A DNA stretch of 58,166 bases, taken from assembly GCF_002783505.1 (NCBI RefSeq), contig NZ_PFGL01000025.1:1-58166 (forward strand). Reading direction: 5' to 3'. Below the pieces are notes generated by a model. It had not been told where the DNA came from, made no database searches, and saw only the letters and a list, made by a program, of their open reading frames with translations. Positions 1 through 9,531 of the stretch are shown piece after piece (position 1 is the first letter of the stretch; every line of letters begins with the position of its first letter). This DNA comes from Shewanella sp. CG12_big_fil_rev_8_21_14_0_65_47_15 (lineage in GTDB: Bacteria; Pseudomonadota; Gammaproteobacteria; Enterobacterales; Shewanellaceae). The translations under genes were made by a program, and so were the position numbers.

Positions 1-220
1 GTTGAACTCCCGCTGAATGAACAGATATTTAATACGATTGGTATTATTGGTGCGTTAGCGGTGCGTCAAGGCACATTGTTTTATAAGTGTTCAAAAATAA
101 TCCTGTGCGCCAAGGCCGCTCTGGAGTAGAATGGCACGCTTTTTTATGGCGACTCAACGTAGATTGCTATAACGAATATTGTAATATCCCTATTTTTGTT
201 TGATGGTAAGAGGTTTATCC
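1..220. other. Upstream region of typA, no supported gene
   Basis: The plus strand is open in frame 1 to a TAG at 127-129, but this 42-residue tail has no recognisable motif and may be chance or the end of an off-window gene. A TATAAC at 168-173 could be a -10 box for typA; I see no convincing -35. The typA ribosome site (AAGAGG, 208-213) lies at the end. Confidence 0.3.
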
Positions 221-2032
221 GTGCTAGAGAATTTACGTAACATCGCCATTATTGCACACGTTGACCATGGCAAAACGACCCTGGTAGACAAGTTGCTGTC
301 GCAATCAGGAACCCTTGCAACCCGGGGAGAAGCTACTGAGCGGGTGATGGACTCCAACGATCTTGAGAAGGAACGTGGGATCACGATTCTGGCAAAGAAT
401 ACTGCCATCAAGTGGAACGATTACCGCATTAACATCGTTGATACCCCAGGCCACGCCGACTTCGGTGGTGAGGTTGAGCGTGTTCTGTCTATGGTTGACT
501 CAGTATTATTGCTGGTTGATGCCGTTGATGGTCCAATGCCACAGACTCGCTTCGTAACCAAGAAAGCGTTCGCCCAAGGCCTAAAGCCAATCGTTGTTAT
601 TAACAAGATTGACCGTCCCGGTGCGCGCCCTGATTGGGTTATCGACCAAGTGTTTGACCTGTTCGACAACTTAGGTGCGACCGACGAGCAATTAGATTTC
701 CCAATCGTTTACGCCTCTGCGTTAAACGGTTTTGCAACTTTAGATCCAGATGTCGTCAGTGAAGATATGACGCCACTGTTCCAAACTATCGTTGAAAAAG
801 TCTCTTTCCCAGATGCTGACGCCGATGGCGCGTTCCAGATGCAAATTTCACAGCTGGATTACAACTCATACGTCGGTGTTATCGGTGTGGGTCGTATCAA
901 CCGTGGTAGCATCAAAACTAACCAACAAGTGACTATCATCGGTGCCGATGGTAAGACGCGTAACGGTAAAATGGGCCAAGTATTAGGTTACATGGGTCTA
1001 GAGCGTACCGAAGTTGAAGTTGCTAACGCCGGCGACATCGTTGCGATTACTGGCTTAGGTGAGCTTAAGATTTCTGACACTGTGTGTGCAGCTGGTAATG
1101 TTGAAGCTATGCCACCCCTGTCAGTTGATGAGCCTACACTGACCATGACTTTCCAAGTCAACACTTCACCTTTCGCAGGTAAAGAAGGTAAGTATGTAAC
1201 TTCACGTAATATTCTTGAGCGTCTGCAACAGGAATTAGTCCACAACGTGGCACTGCGTGTTGAAGAAACCGATAGCCCAGATCGCTTCCGCGTATCGGGC
1301 CGTGGTGAATTACACTTATCTATCCTGATCGAAAACATGCGTCGTGAAGGTTATGAATTAGCGGTATCACGTCCAGAAGTTATTCTGAAAACCATCGATG
1401 GCGAACTGTGTGAACCATTCGAAACATTAACTGTTGACGTTGAAGAAGAAGATCAAGGCACAGTGATCGAGAAGCTGGGTACCCGTAAAGCTGAAATGAA
1501 AGATATGCAGCTTGATGGTAAAGGTCGTGTACGTATCGACTTCATCATCCCAAGCCGTGGCTTAATCGGTTTCCAAACTGAGTTCTTAACTGCGACTTCA
1601 GGTACAGGTTTAATCTACCACTCGTTCGACCATTACGGTCCACATAAAGGTGGCGATATTGGTCAACGCGCTAACGGTGTATTGATCTCTAACGCAACGG
1701 GTAAGGCTCTGACCTTCGCACTGTTTGGTCTACAGGACCGCGGTCGTCTCTTTATCGGTCATGCCGCCGAAGTATACGAAGGCCAAGTGGTTGGTATCCA
1801 CGCTCGCTCAAACGATCTAACAGTTAACTGTTTGAAAGGTAAGCAGCTGACCAACATGCGTGCCTCTGGTACTGACGAAGCGCAAGTACTGACTACGCCA
1901 ATCACAATGACGCTTGAGCAAGCGCTTGAGTTCATCGATGATGACGAATTGGTTGAAGTAACACCTAAGAGCATTCGTGTTCGTAAGAGACACTTGACCG
2001 AAAACGATCGTAAGCGCAATAACCGCGGTTAA
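221..2032 (+). CDS. typA: Ribosome-binding GTPase TypA/BipA
   Basis: Translational GTPase of the EF-G/LepA superfamily that binds the 70S ribosome and supports subunit assembly and growth under cold or other stress. The product begins [19 protein letters not shown], giving the P-loop (AHVDHGKT); DTPGHADF (G3) and NKIDRPGA (G4) follow, then the EF-G-like C-terminal domains and the BipA-specific C-terminal region ending in a basic tail. I place the start at GTG 221, not at the TTG/ATG at 200-205, because AAGAGG sits 7 bases upstream and family members start with this (M/V)LENLRN sequence; this gives 603 aa, the usual BipA length. A strong terminator follows directly, so it is probably monocistronic. 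Confidence 0.97.
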   Translation: MLENLRNIAIIAHVDHGKTTLVDKLLSQSGTLATRGEATERVMDSNDLEKERGITILAKNTAIKWNDYRINIVDTPGHADFGGEVERVLSMVDSVLLLVDAVDGPMPQTRFVTKKAFAQGLKPIVVINKIDRPGARPDWVIDQVFDLFDNLGATDEQLDFPIVYASALNGFATLDPDVVSEDMTPLFQTIVEKVSFPDADADGAFQMQISQLDYNSYVGVIGVGRINRGSIKTNQQVTIIGADGKTRNGKMGQVLGYMGLERTEVEVANAGDIVAITGLGELKISDTVCAAGNVEAMPPLSVDEPTLTMTFQVNTSPFAGKEGKYVTSRNILERLQQELVHNVALRVEETDSPDRFRVSGRGELHLSILIENMRREGYELAVSRPEVILKTIDGELCEPFETLTVDVEEEDQGTVIEKLGTRKAEMKDMQLDGKGRVRIDFIIPSRGLIGFQTEFLTATSGTGLIYHSFDHYGPHKGGDIGQRANGVLISNATGKALTFALFGLQDRGRLFIGHAAEVYEGQVVGIHARSNDLTVNCLKGKQLTNMRASGTDEAQVLTTPITMTLEQALEFIDDDELVEVTPKSIRVRKRHLTENDRKRNNRG

Positions 2033-2071
2033 TGATGGTTGCGGCTGAAATACCAGCCGTTCTGTTAATAA

Positions 2072-2107
2072 AAAGCCCCGCTGAGTTTCCTCAGCGGGGC
2101 TTTTTTG
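2072..2107 (+). terminator. Rho-independent terminator of typA
   Basis: AAAGCCCCGCTGAG and CTCAGCGGGGCTTTTTT form a near-perfect GC-rich hairpin with a TTTC loop followed by a T run, 40 bases after the typA stop. Confidence 0.93.
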
Positions 2108-2303
2108 CCTTCTTATCTGGTTGGCAAAGATTAATAGGTAGAGTTCGACTAAAAGCGACCCTGTGTCACTAATCTCAAAAACAGATTGGTGCAAGCTATA
2201 AAACTCGCTTTATACCAATCGAATTAAAAGTAGTTAGTCTAAATTTTATACTCCAGAACCCTAAGCCTAAGTTTATAGGTGCAAATAGCTGTGCTTCTTT
2301 ATG

Positions 2304-3518
2304 CTAATGGCCAACCCTATCAATCATTTGGATAAGTTCCATTCGAATACTATCCGGTGTTTGGCTATGCCAGAATCCGCCTAAATAACTGATCAGTGGC
2401 AGGGCAAATAAGGCCAGTAGCATCAAGGTTAACAGTCCTTTGTGGCTTAATCTGCGACCCGATTTGAGGCTAAAGCTGAGCGCGGCGGACTTAGGACAAG
2501 CAGCAACGCAGCGCATACAGGCCTGGCATTCATCGCTGCGAACCGTGCTTTGGGTGTGCACAATAATATTCGCAGGACAGGCACGGGTGCATTTGTCGCA
2601 CTTCATCCCTTTCGCTTCGATCAGGCAGTGCTGGGTATTGCGGCGGATTTTAAGTGGACTGGCGAAACTTAACAGCCCAAGCATGGCGCCGTAGGGGCAC
2701 AAATAGCGGCAAAAACCTTGGCGTCGCCATGCTGCTAAGGCGAGGATAAGGCCAAAGCACACTAAGGTAATCAGCCCTGGGGTGACAAAGAATAACGCCA
2801 TCTTCAAGTCGGCAATCTTGTGATAATTGCCCTGCAGATAATAGGGAATGGACTCGCTCGGCATGCCGATAACAATATAACAAAGTGCCAGTAATAACAG
2901 ATATTTAAGCATGCGCAGTGGCCAATCTAGCCAGGCTGGTGGGGCTAATTCTGCCTTGATAAAGCGCTTTCTTAGGGCATATAAATATTCCCCAGCCAGA
3001 CCTAAAGGGCAGGCCCAGCCGCAAAAGGCTCGCTTGCAGAGTAAACCTGTGAGCAATACCGCTGCGAGCAATACCGCCGCTGCGGGGTGGGTTTGATCCC
3101 ATAAGTTCAGGCTAATAATGGCTTTTAATTCAATACCACCCGCTATGGGTAAGAAGGCATCGCCTACATCGGGACGCATTAACCAAGGGGTTACTCCCTG
3201 CTTAAGCTGTATGGCGTTGATGCTGTATTGGATAGCGACTAAGAAGAGTGAAAGTGCGAGCAGATGTTGGCAGGCCTCGCGTAGGGTATTGATTTTTATC
3301 TCGGCTTTAAACTCCATCGGCGCTAACTTATGGGCAATTAGGCTGAAGGGCAGGGCGATGAGGAGGGCCAATGCCAGTGGCCAATACAGGCTGACAGCCA
3401 CGGCTGTGAAACTCAGTAGTAGAGTGGCCAGCGCCCCCCACTTTTTACCGCTCCAATAGCTCAGGGAGGCGATATACATCAGGGCTAGCATTAGGGTAAG
3501 GGATTCAATAAAGGTCAT
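2304..3518 (-). CDS. NapH/NosR-like polyferredoxin membrane protein
   Basis: Inner-membrane iron-sulfur protein of the NapH/NosR/CcoG-like group. The N-terminal half has several hydrophobic helices. Two membrane-proximal cysteine motifs follow (CKRAFCGWACPLG and GFCRYLCPYG), as in NosR/NapH. Near the C-terminus is a 2x[4Fe-4S] ferredoxin module (CDKCTRACP and CQACMRCVAACP), then one last helix. Such proteins pass electrons between quinol or ferredoxin-like carriers and a periplasmic or membrane oxidoreductase; the partner is not visible here. The frame is open to a TTG at 3611, but ATG 3518 (404 aa) starts just before the first membrane helix and is preferred, though its ribosome site is weak. 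No operon partner is evident. The precise subfamily is uncertain. Confidence 0.8.
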   Translation of the reverse strand: MTFIESLTLMLALMYIASLSYWSGKKWGALATLLLSFTAVAVSLYWPLALALLIALPFSLIAHKLAPMEFKAEIKINTLREACQHLLALSLFLVAIQYSINAIQLKQGVTPWLMRPDVGDAFLPIAGGIELKAIISLNLWDQTHPAAAVLLAAVLLTGLLCKRAFCGWACPLGLAGEYLYALRKRFIKAELAPPAWLDWPLRMLKYLLLLALCYIVIGMPSESIPYYLQGNYHKIADLKMALFFVTPGLITLVCFGLILALAAWRRQGFCRYLCPYGAMLGLLSFASPLKIRRNTQHCLIEAKGMKCDKCTRACPANIIVHTQSTVRSDECQACMRCVAACPKSAALSFSLKSGRRLSHKGLLTLMLLALFALPLISYLGGFWHSQTPDSIRMELIQMIDRVGH

Positions 3519-3834
3519 ATTAATACTGCAAATAGAATACACGTATTCAATCTGAGCTATCTTTGTGGGATAAGTTTTTGAGCCTAAAGTGAATTTGTGC
3601 GGTAGATCCAAGATTTATTGAATGGTCACACTAAAGCGCGCCATAGCTCACAAAGCCAAAGATCTTAGCCTTGCACAAGAGAAAGCTGGAATGCAGGGAA
3701 GGTAAAATCAACAGCAAAACCGCCATTGCGACTCGTTAAAGTGCTGATAAAATGGGCGTTAAGTATCAGGGCTAAGCTGTTAATTCAGATTTGAATGGCT
3801 GAATTAACAGCTTTTTTGAGTTGGCTAAACAGTA
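3519..3834. other. Intergenic region with orphan hairpin
   Basis: No ORF worth calling on either strand. The only clear structure is the 15-bp perfect inverted repeat at 3774-3817, listed separately, whose T run is on the plus strand although both flanking genes are on the minus strand. Confidence 0.5.
3774..3817 (+). terminator. Perfect 15-bp stem terminator, T run on plus strand
   Basis: AAGCTGTTAATTCAG (3774-3788) and CTGAATTAACAGCTT (3799-3813) pair perfectly around a 10-base loop and run into TTTTTT on the plus strand. On the minus strand the stem is followed only by TTAGCC, so it would be a poorer terminator for the 3835-4488 gene, although A-run/T-run hairpins can work both ways. Confidence 0.75.
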
Positions 3835-4488
3835 TTAACCCTTTGAGTTCTCTAGGGCTTCGATAAACTTGTTCGACTCGTTGATCGACTTATTCATCTC
3901 TTTGATGAGGCCCGAGATATCCGTTTGTAGACTCGCAAATTCACCTTTGATCGCACCAATGGCTTGGGCGTTCAAGTTATGCTTTAAATACAGCATATTG
4001 TCTTTCATGGCGGTGAGGATAGGGGGCATTTTGGATTCGGCGCGGCGCATGCTTTTTATCAGTTGCTGATAGGCACGGCGGGTTTCCTTCAATTTAGTTT
4101 CGCTATTCCTACGCAGGTTAGCTTTGCTGATCTCGCCGATTTCAGCTTGCCACTCATCAAACAAAGCTTCGGCGACATCTTCCACTTTGTTAATGCGGTT
4201 GCTGACATTATCTGCGGCGCTTTGGGCCGATTCATACTCATCTTTGGCCTTATTGTAGGCCTTTTCGAGGCTGCCGCCATCGTGGTTAAGTAGCGCTTGC
4301 ATCTCTTCGAGGGCCGAACTGAACTCCTTTTGGGCGTCCTCTTGGGATTCTTTAGCGTCTTTGACTCTGTCAACCATAATGTCGCGTTTATGGTAACCGA
4401 CTTTTTCCATCGCGCCGTAATAGGCAGTTTGACAGCCTGTCAGTAAAAGGCTGGTGGCAATCAGGCTAGAGGTGAGCAATCTTTTCAT
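3835..4488 (-). CDS. DUF2959 family lipoprotein
   Basis: Predicted lipoprotein of 217 aa. The start at ATG 4488 gives MKRLLTSSLIATSLLLTGC, a signal peptide with lipobox LTGC. The mature part is almost wholly charged and helical with long heptad-like stretches, so it is probably coiled coil; it matches what I know of DUF2959, a family of unknown function in marine gammaproteobacteria. The frame continues upstream to 4518, but that would bury the signal peptide behind ten polar residues. It lies directly downstream of the small membrane protein at 4518-4739, on the same strand with a 29-base gap, and is probably co-transcribed with it. Confidence 0.85.
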   Translation of the reverse strand: MKRLLTSSLIATSLLLTGCQTAYYGAMEKVGYHKRDIMVDRVKDAKESQEDAQKEFSSALEEMQALLNHDGGSLEKAYNKAKDEYESAQSAADNVSNRINKVEDVAEALFDEWQAEIGEISKANLRRNSETKLKETRRAYQQLIKSMRRAESKMPPILTAMKDNMLYLKHNLNAQAIGAIKGEFASLQTDISGLIKEMNKSINESNKFIEALENSKG

Positions 4489-4517
4489 TGGGGGTTCCGT
4501 TGCTGAGTGAAATGACA

Positions 4518-4739
4518 TTAATCGGCCTTAAACCGCGCCGCATCGATAATGCTCCACAGATGAAAAATCGCCCCTATTACGGCGGGGACAATCAACCACC
4601 AGAGGGCATAACCGACCACGGTAATCACAAAAAATAGCAGTGCTGCCATGATTCTGCCCTGCAGCAGTTGGCCTAATCCTGGAAAAAATAGACTGGCGAT
4701 AGCGGCGATAACATTGCCAGCGGATCCTTGTTGCGACAT
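4518..4739 (-). CDS. Small TM2-like membrane protein
   Basis: A 73-aa protein with two hydrophobic helices. The first begins with a FPGLGQLLQGR sequence typical of small TM2-like proteins with a G/P-rich turn before a membrane hairpin; the second is rich in V, W and I. The start is ATG 4739: AAGGAG lies 7 bases upstream, whereas the TTG three bases earlier would be too close. It precedes the DUF2959 lipoprotein and is divergent from yihY. Function is unknown. Confidence 0.8.
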   Translation of the reverse strand: MSQQGSAGNVIAAIASLFFPGLGQLLQGRIMAALLFFVITVVGYALWWLIVPAVIGAIFHLWSIIDAARFKAD

Positions 4740-4820
4740 CAATTCACTCCTTAGACTTGTAAATTAAGTGTTTATTGTACGAAGATAACGAGTCTATACC
4801 AACAGAATCAAGAGAAACCC

Positions 4821-5798
4821 GTGACTAAGAAGATAGAACTGGCACAAATTCGCGTCCTATTCCTCGGGATCTGGCACTTCCTGCTGCATTTAAGACAAAG
4901 ATTGGTCGAGGATCAAATCAATATCCGTGCCGGACACTTAGCCTATGTCACGCTATTGTCACTCGTGCCTCTGGTCGCAGTGACTATGTCTATGTTATCG
5001 GCCTTTCCGGTATTTAAGGGTATTCGTGGCCAGATAGAAAGTTTTGTTTACGAAAACTTTTTGCCCGCGGCCGGCGATACAGTGCAAGTCTATATCAATG
5101 AATTTGTAGGCAATGCTTCTAAGGGCACAGCTGTCGGGATTGCCGCTTTAGTGGTGGTCGCCATTATGCTGATATCCGCTATCGATAAGTCCCTCAATAA
5201 TATCTGGCGCACCAAAGAGAAGCGCTCCGTGGTGGTCGCATTTTCCATGTATTGGATGGTGATCACCTTAGGCCCTGTCTTGGTGGGGGCGAGTTTGGTG
5301 GCGACTTCCTATGTCGTATCCTTAAAGGTCTTTGAAGATCAGGCCCTGTCGGGGATGGTGCCTGTTTTTATTGAGCGTCTACCTATGTTGTTTTCCGTGG
5401 CGGCATTTTTGCTGTTGTATATGGTGGTGCCCAATCAGAAGGTGAAGTTTTTGCACGCACTCTTAGGTGCGATAGTGGCGGCGCTGCTATTCGAATTAGG
5501 TAAAAAAGCCTTTGCCTTGTATGTGACTCAATTTCCAAGCTATGAGGCCATTTATGGTGCTTTGGCCACGATTCCTATCGTGTTTGTATGGGTGTATTTG
5601 TCGTGGATGATAGTGTTACTCGGCGCTGAAATTACCGCGGCTATGCCCGAATATTTGGATTATGAATCGAGTTCGGATGCGAAGGAGACCAATCTAGATG
5701 GCCAACCTTTAGCAGGCACGGAACAGGTCAATGAGACAGATTCTACTACACTGAATAAACAGCAAATTAGCGACAATACCGGTGTAAAACCAGAATGA
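4821..5798 (+). CDS. yihY: YihY/BrkB (UPF0761) family membrane protein
   Basis: Polytopic inner-membrane protein of 325 aa in the YihY/virulence factor BrkB family, once misassigned as RNase BN. About six hydrophobic helices are visible, with the family's N-terminal [16 protein letters not shown] segment and [17 protein letters not shown] loop. The C-terminal 50 residues are polar and low-complexity (E, D, T, N, Q) and probably cytoplasmic. The start is GTG 4821 with AGAGAAA upstream. In E. coli yihY also lies next to dtd and yiiD; here a hydrolase and a lipoprotein gene sit between yihY and dtd. The transported substrate, if any, is unknown. Confidence 0.9.
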   Translation: MTKKIELAQIRVLFLGIWHFLLHLRQRLVEDQINIRAGHLAYVTLLSLVPLVAVTMSMLSAFPVFKGIRGQIESFVYENFLPAAGDTVQVYINEFVGNASKGTAVGIAALVVVAIMLISAIDKSLNNIWRTKEKRSVVVAFSMYWMVITLGPVLVGASLVATSYVVSLKVFEDQALSGMVPVFIERLPMLFSVAAFLLLYMVVPNQKVKFLHALLGAIVAALLFELGKKAFALYVTQFPSYEAIYGALATIPIVFVWVYLSWMIVLLGAEITAAMPEYLDYESSSDAKETNLDGQPLAGTEQVNETDSTTLNKQQISDNTGVKPE

Positions 5799-5820
5799 TC
5801 TTAGCGGTATAGACTAGGCT

Positions 5821-6777
5821 ATGACCCATAACTCCCACGCTTTTCCGCCTTTTATTCGCCGTGATTGGTTTAATGTTGGCGATGGCCAACGGCTGCATTT
5901 AGCGCAATATGGGGATCCCCATGGGATCCCCTTACTATATCTACACGGTGGCCCAGGTGCGGGAGTCGATACCAGCGAACTTGCTTTATTTAATGGCGAT
6001 CATTATTGGATTTTATTGTTAGATCAACGTGGTGCAGGGCAATCTTTGCCTGCGGGTGAGTTACAGCATAACCACCTCAATGGGCTTATCCGTGATATCG
6101 AAACCATTCGCATTGCCCTCAATATTGAACGCTGGTGTTTGGCTGGTGGTTCATTTGGCGCTACACTCGCCCTCATTTATAGCGGCTTATTTCCCCAAAG
6201 GGTCATAGCACAGGTGTTATGGGCGCTCTTTATCCCATCGGCGGCAGGGATTGAATGGCTCTATGGTGGCTCTGGTGCTGCCCGCTTGCATCCCCAGGCC
6301 TATCGGGATTTTTGTGATAACGCCTCGCCGGAGCAGTCTATTTTTGAGCGCTATCGACAAGGGGTTAATGCCGCCGATAAGGCTGTGCGCCATCAATTTG
6401 CACGCCGCTGGATCCGCTGGGAACTCACGCTCGCGGGCGCAAAGAGTGTATTGCCTCAACGCTTATCCCCTGAGTTATTAGCACTCGCTAAAATTGAGTT
6501 ACACTATGCGATAAATAATTACTTCAATACGCTCAGTATGTTGCAGCAGGTGACATCTAAGGTCGCTGCACGTACTCTGCTATTACAAGGCACGCAGGAT
6601 GCCGTGTGTCCCGCTATGCTCTTAAATGAGTTTGTGGCCGAGGTGGGAGAGCATAACATCGAAATTCGCACTATTGTCGAGGGAGGACATTCGCTCAGTA
6701 GTGAGATTTTATTCCTCGCCGTCACACTCGAAATCCAGGGCATGTGGTCGTGGATAAACCGACAGGAGTTAGCATGA
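5821..6777 (+). CDS. pip: Prolyl aminopeptidase-like alpha/beta hydrolase (S33)
   Basis: Alpha/beta hydrolase of 318 aa resembling proline iminopeptidase (peptidase family S33), which removes N-terminal proline from peptides in the cytoplasm. The oxyanion-hole motif HGGPGAG and the DQRGAGQS segment are followed by the nucleophile elbow GGSFGATLA (Ser), the acid in GTQDAVCP (Asp) and the histidine in EGGHSL, so the triad is complete. The classic Pip elbow is GGSWGSTL, so substrate preference could differ. It starts 22 bases after yihY and overlaps the next gene's ATG (ATGA at 6774-6777), suggesting translational coupling. Confidence 0.85.
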   Translation: MTHNSHAFPPFIRRDWFNVGDGQRLHLAQYGDPHGIPLLYLHGGPGAGVDTSELALFNGDHYWILLLDQRGAGQSLPAGELQHNHLNGLIRDIETIRIALNIERWCLAGGSFGATLALIYSGLFPQRVIAQVLWALFIPSAAGIEWLYGGSGAARLHPQAYRDFCDNASPEQSIFERYRQGVNAADKAVRHQFARRWIRWELTLAGAKSVLPQRLSPELLALAKIELHYAINNYFNTLSMLQQVTSKVAARTLLLQGTQDAVCPAMLLNEFVAEVGEHNIEIRTIVEGGHSLSSEILFLAVTLEIQGMWSWINRQELA

Positions 6778-7373
6778 AATCATTATTGCTCATCATAGGT
6801 GTTTTGGGTTTAAGTGCCTGCAGCGCCACCCCTTCGGCCTTGGCTGTGCCGACTCAATCCATTGAAACTGAACCACTTGAAAAGCAGGCACCAGTGGCTC
6901 CTAAGGTTGTACATTTGGCGGGGCTGAGCAATGATTTGGCCGCCGATGCCTTGTATTATACTCTACTCAATGCAAATTATTTGGCGACCAAGGTGGCATC
7001 GGATAAGGTGGCAGTTCAATTCGGTGATAACCAGTTTATGCTGGAGCCGAGCATGAATGCCACGGGGATCGATCGTATTTTAATGAACCGTTTCTATGCG
7101 GTACATCCACAGTTACAGGCCAGCCAAGAATTACCCGCAATAATAGGCGAGCTTAATGCCAAGCTTAATTTTGCTAAATTTATTTTGCTCGAGCAGGGCG
7201 CTGTTATCCAAGTCCAGGGCGTAGTCACCTTCGCCGACAGTGTTGAGATCGAAGAGCTGCGCCGCTTTATGCTGTGGACTAACTCGGGTCTAACACAAAT
7301 TGCCATGTCTCTCCCCGAAGGTATAGACCAATATATTCGCCCCATTCCACTCATTCAGCCTGCTAAGTCTTAA
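6774..7373 (+). CDS. Predicted lipoprotein, unknown function
   Basis: A 199-aa protein starting at ATG 6774 with signal peptide [16 protein letters not shown]; the lipobox is LSAC. The mature protein has no motif I recognise. The start overlaps the stop of the hydrolase gene by four bases (ATGA) and the GGAG at 6764-6767 fits as its ribosome site. It ends 16 bases before dtd, so it is part of a yihY-pip-lipoprotein-dtd run. I know of no function. Confidence 0.8.
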   Translation: MKSLLLIIGVLGLSACSATPSALAVPTQSIETEPLEKQAPVAPKVVHLAGLSNDLAADALYYTLLNANYLATKVASDKVAVQFGDNQFMLEPSMNATGIDRILMNRFYAVHPQLQASQELPAIIGELNAKLNFAKFILLEQGAVIQVQGVVTFADSVEIEELRRFMLWTNSGLTQIAMSLPEGIDQYIRPIPLIQPAKS

Positions 7374-7389
7374 TCTAAAAGGAAACCCT

Positions 7390-7827
7390 GTGATCGCCCT
7401 AATTCAAAGAGTGAGCCGCGCCAGCGTGGTTGTCGATAATCAAACCATAGGCGCAATCGATAAAGGCTTATTAGTCCTTCTTGGTGTCGAACGTGAAGAT
7501 ACCCGGGAGAAGATGGAAAAACTGGCGACTAAGGTGATGAGCTATCGCGTGTTTGGCGATGAAAATGGCAAGATGAACCTTAACTTAGAGCAAGTCGGTG
7601 GATCTTTGTTAGTCGTGTCGCAATTTACCTTGGCCGCCGATACGGGCCGTGGCCTTAGGCCGAGCTTCTCCGGCGCTGGCACACCAGAGCAAGCCTTAGG
7701 CTTGTATGAAGAGTTTGTCGCCTTTTGTCGTGCCAAGGGAGTCATAACCGAAACAGGGCAGTTTGGTGCCGATATGAAAGTAGAGCTAGTGAATGACGGC
7801 CCAGTCACCTTTAACTTGCAGGTATAA
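7390..7827 (+). CDS. dtd: D-aminoacyl-tRNA deacylase
   Basis: Hydrolyses D-aminoacyl-tRNA (and mischarged glycyl-tRNA) to recycle tRNA and keep D-amino acids out of protein. The 145-aa length is exactly typical. The start [13 protein letters not shown], the active-site motif SQFTLAAD (SQFTL) near residue 77, and the GPVTF motif near the C-terminus (cross-subunit site of the dimer) are all present. The start is GTG 7390 with AAAGGAAA upstream. It is linked to yihY and a YiiD-like thioesterase as in E. coli. Confidence 0.97.
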   Translation: MIALIQRVSRASVVVDNQTIGAIDKGLLVLLGVEREDTREKMEKLATKVMSYRVFGDENGKMNLNLEQVGGSLLVVSQFTLAADTGRGLRPSFSGAGTPEQALGLYEEFVAFCRAKGVITETGQFGADMKVELVNDGPVTFNLQV

Positions 7828-7924
7828 TTTGAGCTAAGAGGCTGTAAGTTAAGGAGAGTCTTTAATCTCCCTTAGTCTTATGGCAAAACCTATTGAATGG
7901 AAAATCACGGTAATGGGAGAATAT

Positions 7925-8362
7925 ATGGATGAATTACTGACTAAATTATGTCAAACATGGCACAGCACTATTCCCGTCAGTGAGTTTATGCAGATAAGGC
8001 CGCTCAATTTCTCCGGGGGTGAGTTTTCTACCACAGCACCCATTATGCCTAATCTTAACCTGCATCAAACCATGTTTGCTGGCAGTATATATACCCTAAT
8101 GACACTGACGGGCTGGGGCATGGTGTGGCTGCAACAGCAAATGCTTAGTGTTGAGGGTGACATAGTATTAGCGGATGCTCATATCCGTTATATGGCACCC
8201 GTGACCCAGTCGCCCGAGGTTAAAGTGCGCTGGCCCGATACCGATTTGAGCCCATTACAGCGGGGGAGAAGGGTGAAAGTGAGGCTTGAGGTTCAACTCT
8301 TTTGTGAGGCCAAGCTCTGTGCTGTCTTTGAGGGCCTCTACGTTAGCACCCCGAAAGCGTAA
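7925..8362 (+). CDS. YiiD C-terminal-like thioesterase
   Basis: Hot-dog-fold protein of 145 aa resembling the C-terminal thioesterase domain of E. coli YiiD (FabY). NLNLHQTMFAGSIYTLMTLTGWG is the helix-capping region with the conserved N-x-H-x-T-x-F-A-G-S pattern, followed by beta strands. I chose ATG 7925 because GGGAGA precedes it; the frame is open back to 7880, where no ribosome site is close. E. coli YiiD has an extra N-terminal acetyltransferase domain that is absent here. The position after dtd matches E. coli gene order. Confidence 0.82.
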   Translation: MDELLTKLCQTWHSTIPVSEFMQIRPLNFSGGEFSTTAPIMPNLNLHQTMFAGSIYTLMTLTGWGMVWLQQQMLSVEGDIVLADAHIRYMAPVTQSPEVKVRWPDTDLSPLQRGRRVKVRLEVQLFCEAKLCAVFEGLYVSTPKA

Positions 8363-8495
8363 AACATTTCTAAAAAATCGAATGTAATCTCAAATTTTAT
8401 CCGCTTTTTTTCTTTTTTATGGGCTAATAAACTAGCGCCATAGAGTCGAGAACATTCGTCTGACTCTCAGTCGTTAATTATTGTCGGAGCAGATT

Positions 8496-9092
8496 ATGTC
8501 TAAAGTCTTAGTGTTAAAATCCAGTATTCTTGGCGGTTATTCACAATCTGCCTTATTAGTTGACCACCTGATCGGTAAATGGGAAGACCAAGGCGCGACC
8601 ATCACAATCCGCGACTTAGGCGGTAAAGATGTGCTGCCTATGGTTGATGGTGAAATCGCTTCTGGTTTGCGTGGCGGTGCCGATTTAACTCCACGCCAGC
8701 AAGAGATGCTCGATCTCTCTAACGCCTTAGTGGAAGAGTTAAAAGCGAACGACACTATTGTGATCACCGCGCCTATGTATAACTTCAACATTCCGACCCA
8801 ACTTAAAAACTGGATCGACTTTGTGGCCCGCGCCGGTGTGACTTTTACTTACACTGAAAATGGTCCAAAGGGATTAGTCGAAGGTAAACGTGCGGTATTG
8901 ATCACTACCCGTGGCGGCGCCCATAAAAACAGCCCAACGGACCATATAGTGCCTTATTTAAAAACCTTCTTGGCCTTTATTGGTATCACAAACGTTGAAG
9001 TGATTTACGCTGAAGCATTGAATATGGGGCCAGAAGCCAATCAAAATGGCATTCGCGAAGCGAAGGAAAGTATCGATTTATTAACGGCTTAA
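8496..9092 (+). CDS. azoR: FMN-dependent NADH-azoreductase
   Basis: Flavodoxin-like oxidoreductase of 198 aa (E. coli AzoR is about 200) that reduces azo compounds and quinones with NADH via FMN. The phosphate-binding loop ([12 protein letters not shown]), the isoalloxazine segment [17 protein letters not shown] and TTRGG are all typical of AzoR. ATG 8496 follows CGGAG with 7 bases between; the earlier TTG at 8481 is not supported. It is followed by a terminator shared with the convergent rhodanese gene. Confidence 0.95.
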   Translation: MSKVLVLKSSILGGYSQSALLVDHLIGKWEDQGATITIRDLGGKDVLPMVDGEIASGLRGGADLTPRQQEMLDLSNALVEELKANDTIVITAPMYNFNIPTQLKNWIDFVARAGVTFTYTENGPKGLVEGKRAVLITTRGGAHKNSPTDHIVPYLKTFLAFIGITNVEVIYAEALNMGPEANQNGIREAKESIDLLTA

Positions 9093-9112
9093 TATTTAAA
9101 GCGTTTAACTAA

Positions 9113-9141
9113 AATGCCAGCTAAGATGCTGGCATTTTTTA
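9113..9141. terminator. Bidirectional terminator between azoR and rhodanese gene
   Basis: AATGCCAGC (9113-9121) pairs with GCTGGCATT (9128-9136), followed by TTTTT on the plus strand and preceded by an A run, so it could end transcripts from both convergent genes. Confidence 0.85.
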
Positions 9142-9163
9142 CGGTTGTTAGCTGGGTTGCTCG

Positions 9164-9490
9164 CTATCGGGTTGGCTGGCAGCAAACAAGATCCTTGAGT
9201 GAACCGCCATTGATAACGCATTCAAAACCATTGGCCTTGAGGATATCGCAACCCTTTTGCGCTCGAATGCCTGCACCGCAGTAGAGCACGAAGGGATGCT
9301 GTTTATTGTCGACTTGGTGCAACCATTGGTCGAGCGTTGGCAGCGGTACATTAATGGCTTGGGGAAGATGCCCCGAGGCAAATTCCTCTGGCGAACGCAC
9401 ATCTATCACCTGCGCACCTTGCTCAATCAATTGCCAGCATTTCTCGCCCGAGTGGCTGCCGGATAATTTTGCCAGTAAAGATTGAAACAT
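9164..9490 (-). CDS. Single-domain rhodanese-like protein
   Basis: Rhodanese fold of 108 aa: VIDVRSPEEFASGHLPQAINVP is the classic CH2A region, and the active loop CGAGIRA has a catalytic cysteine in a CxxGxRA-type motif (PspE/GlpE-like). Such proteins move sulfane sulfur to thiol or cyanide acceptors. Residues CC near the C-terminus add extra thiols. It lacks an obvious signal peptide, so it is probably cytoplasmic. It lies downstream of the cupin regulator on the same strand. Confidence 0.9.
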   Translation of the reverse strand: MFQSLLAKLSGSHSGEKCWQLIEQGAQVIDVRSPEEFASGHLPQAINVPLPTLDQWLHQVDNKQHPFVLYCGAGIRAQKGCDILKANGFECVINGGSLKDLVCCQPTR

Positions 9491-9531
9491 AGCATTGCTC
9501 CTACCATTAGAAAAGTTTCAATAAGTTTATT

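Noticed and set aside
1..129. Open frame at the left edge ending in TAG (42 codons)
   Set aside because: No recognisable motif and no visible start; it could be the end of a gene outside the window, but chance is as likely.
1817..2194. Minus-strand frame over the 3' end of typA and its terminator
   Set aside because: Antisense shadow of a highly conserved gene that runs through the terminator hairpin.
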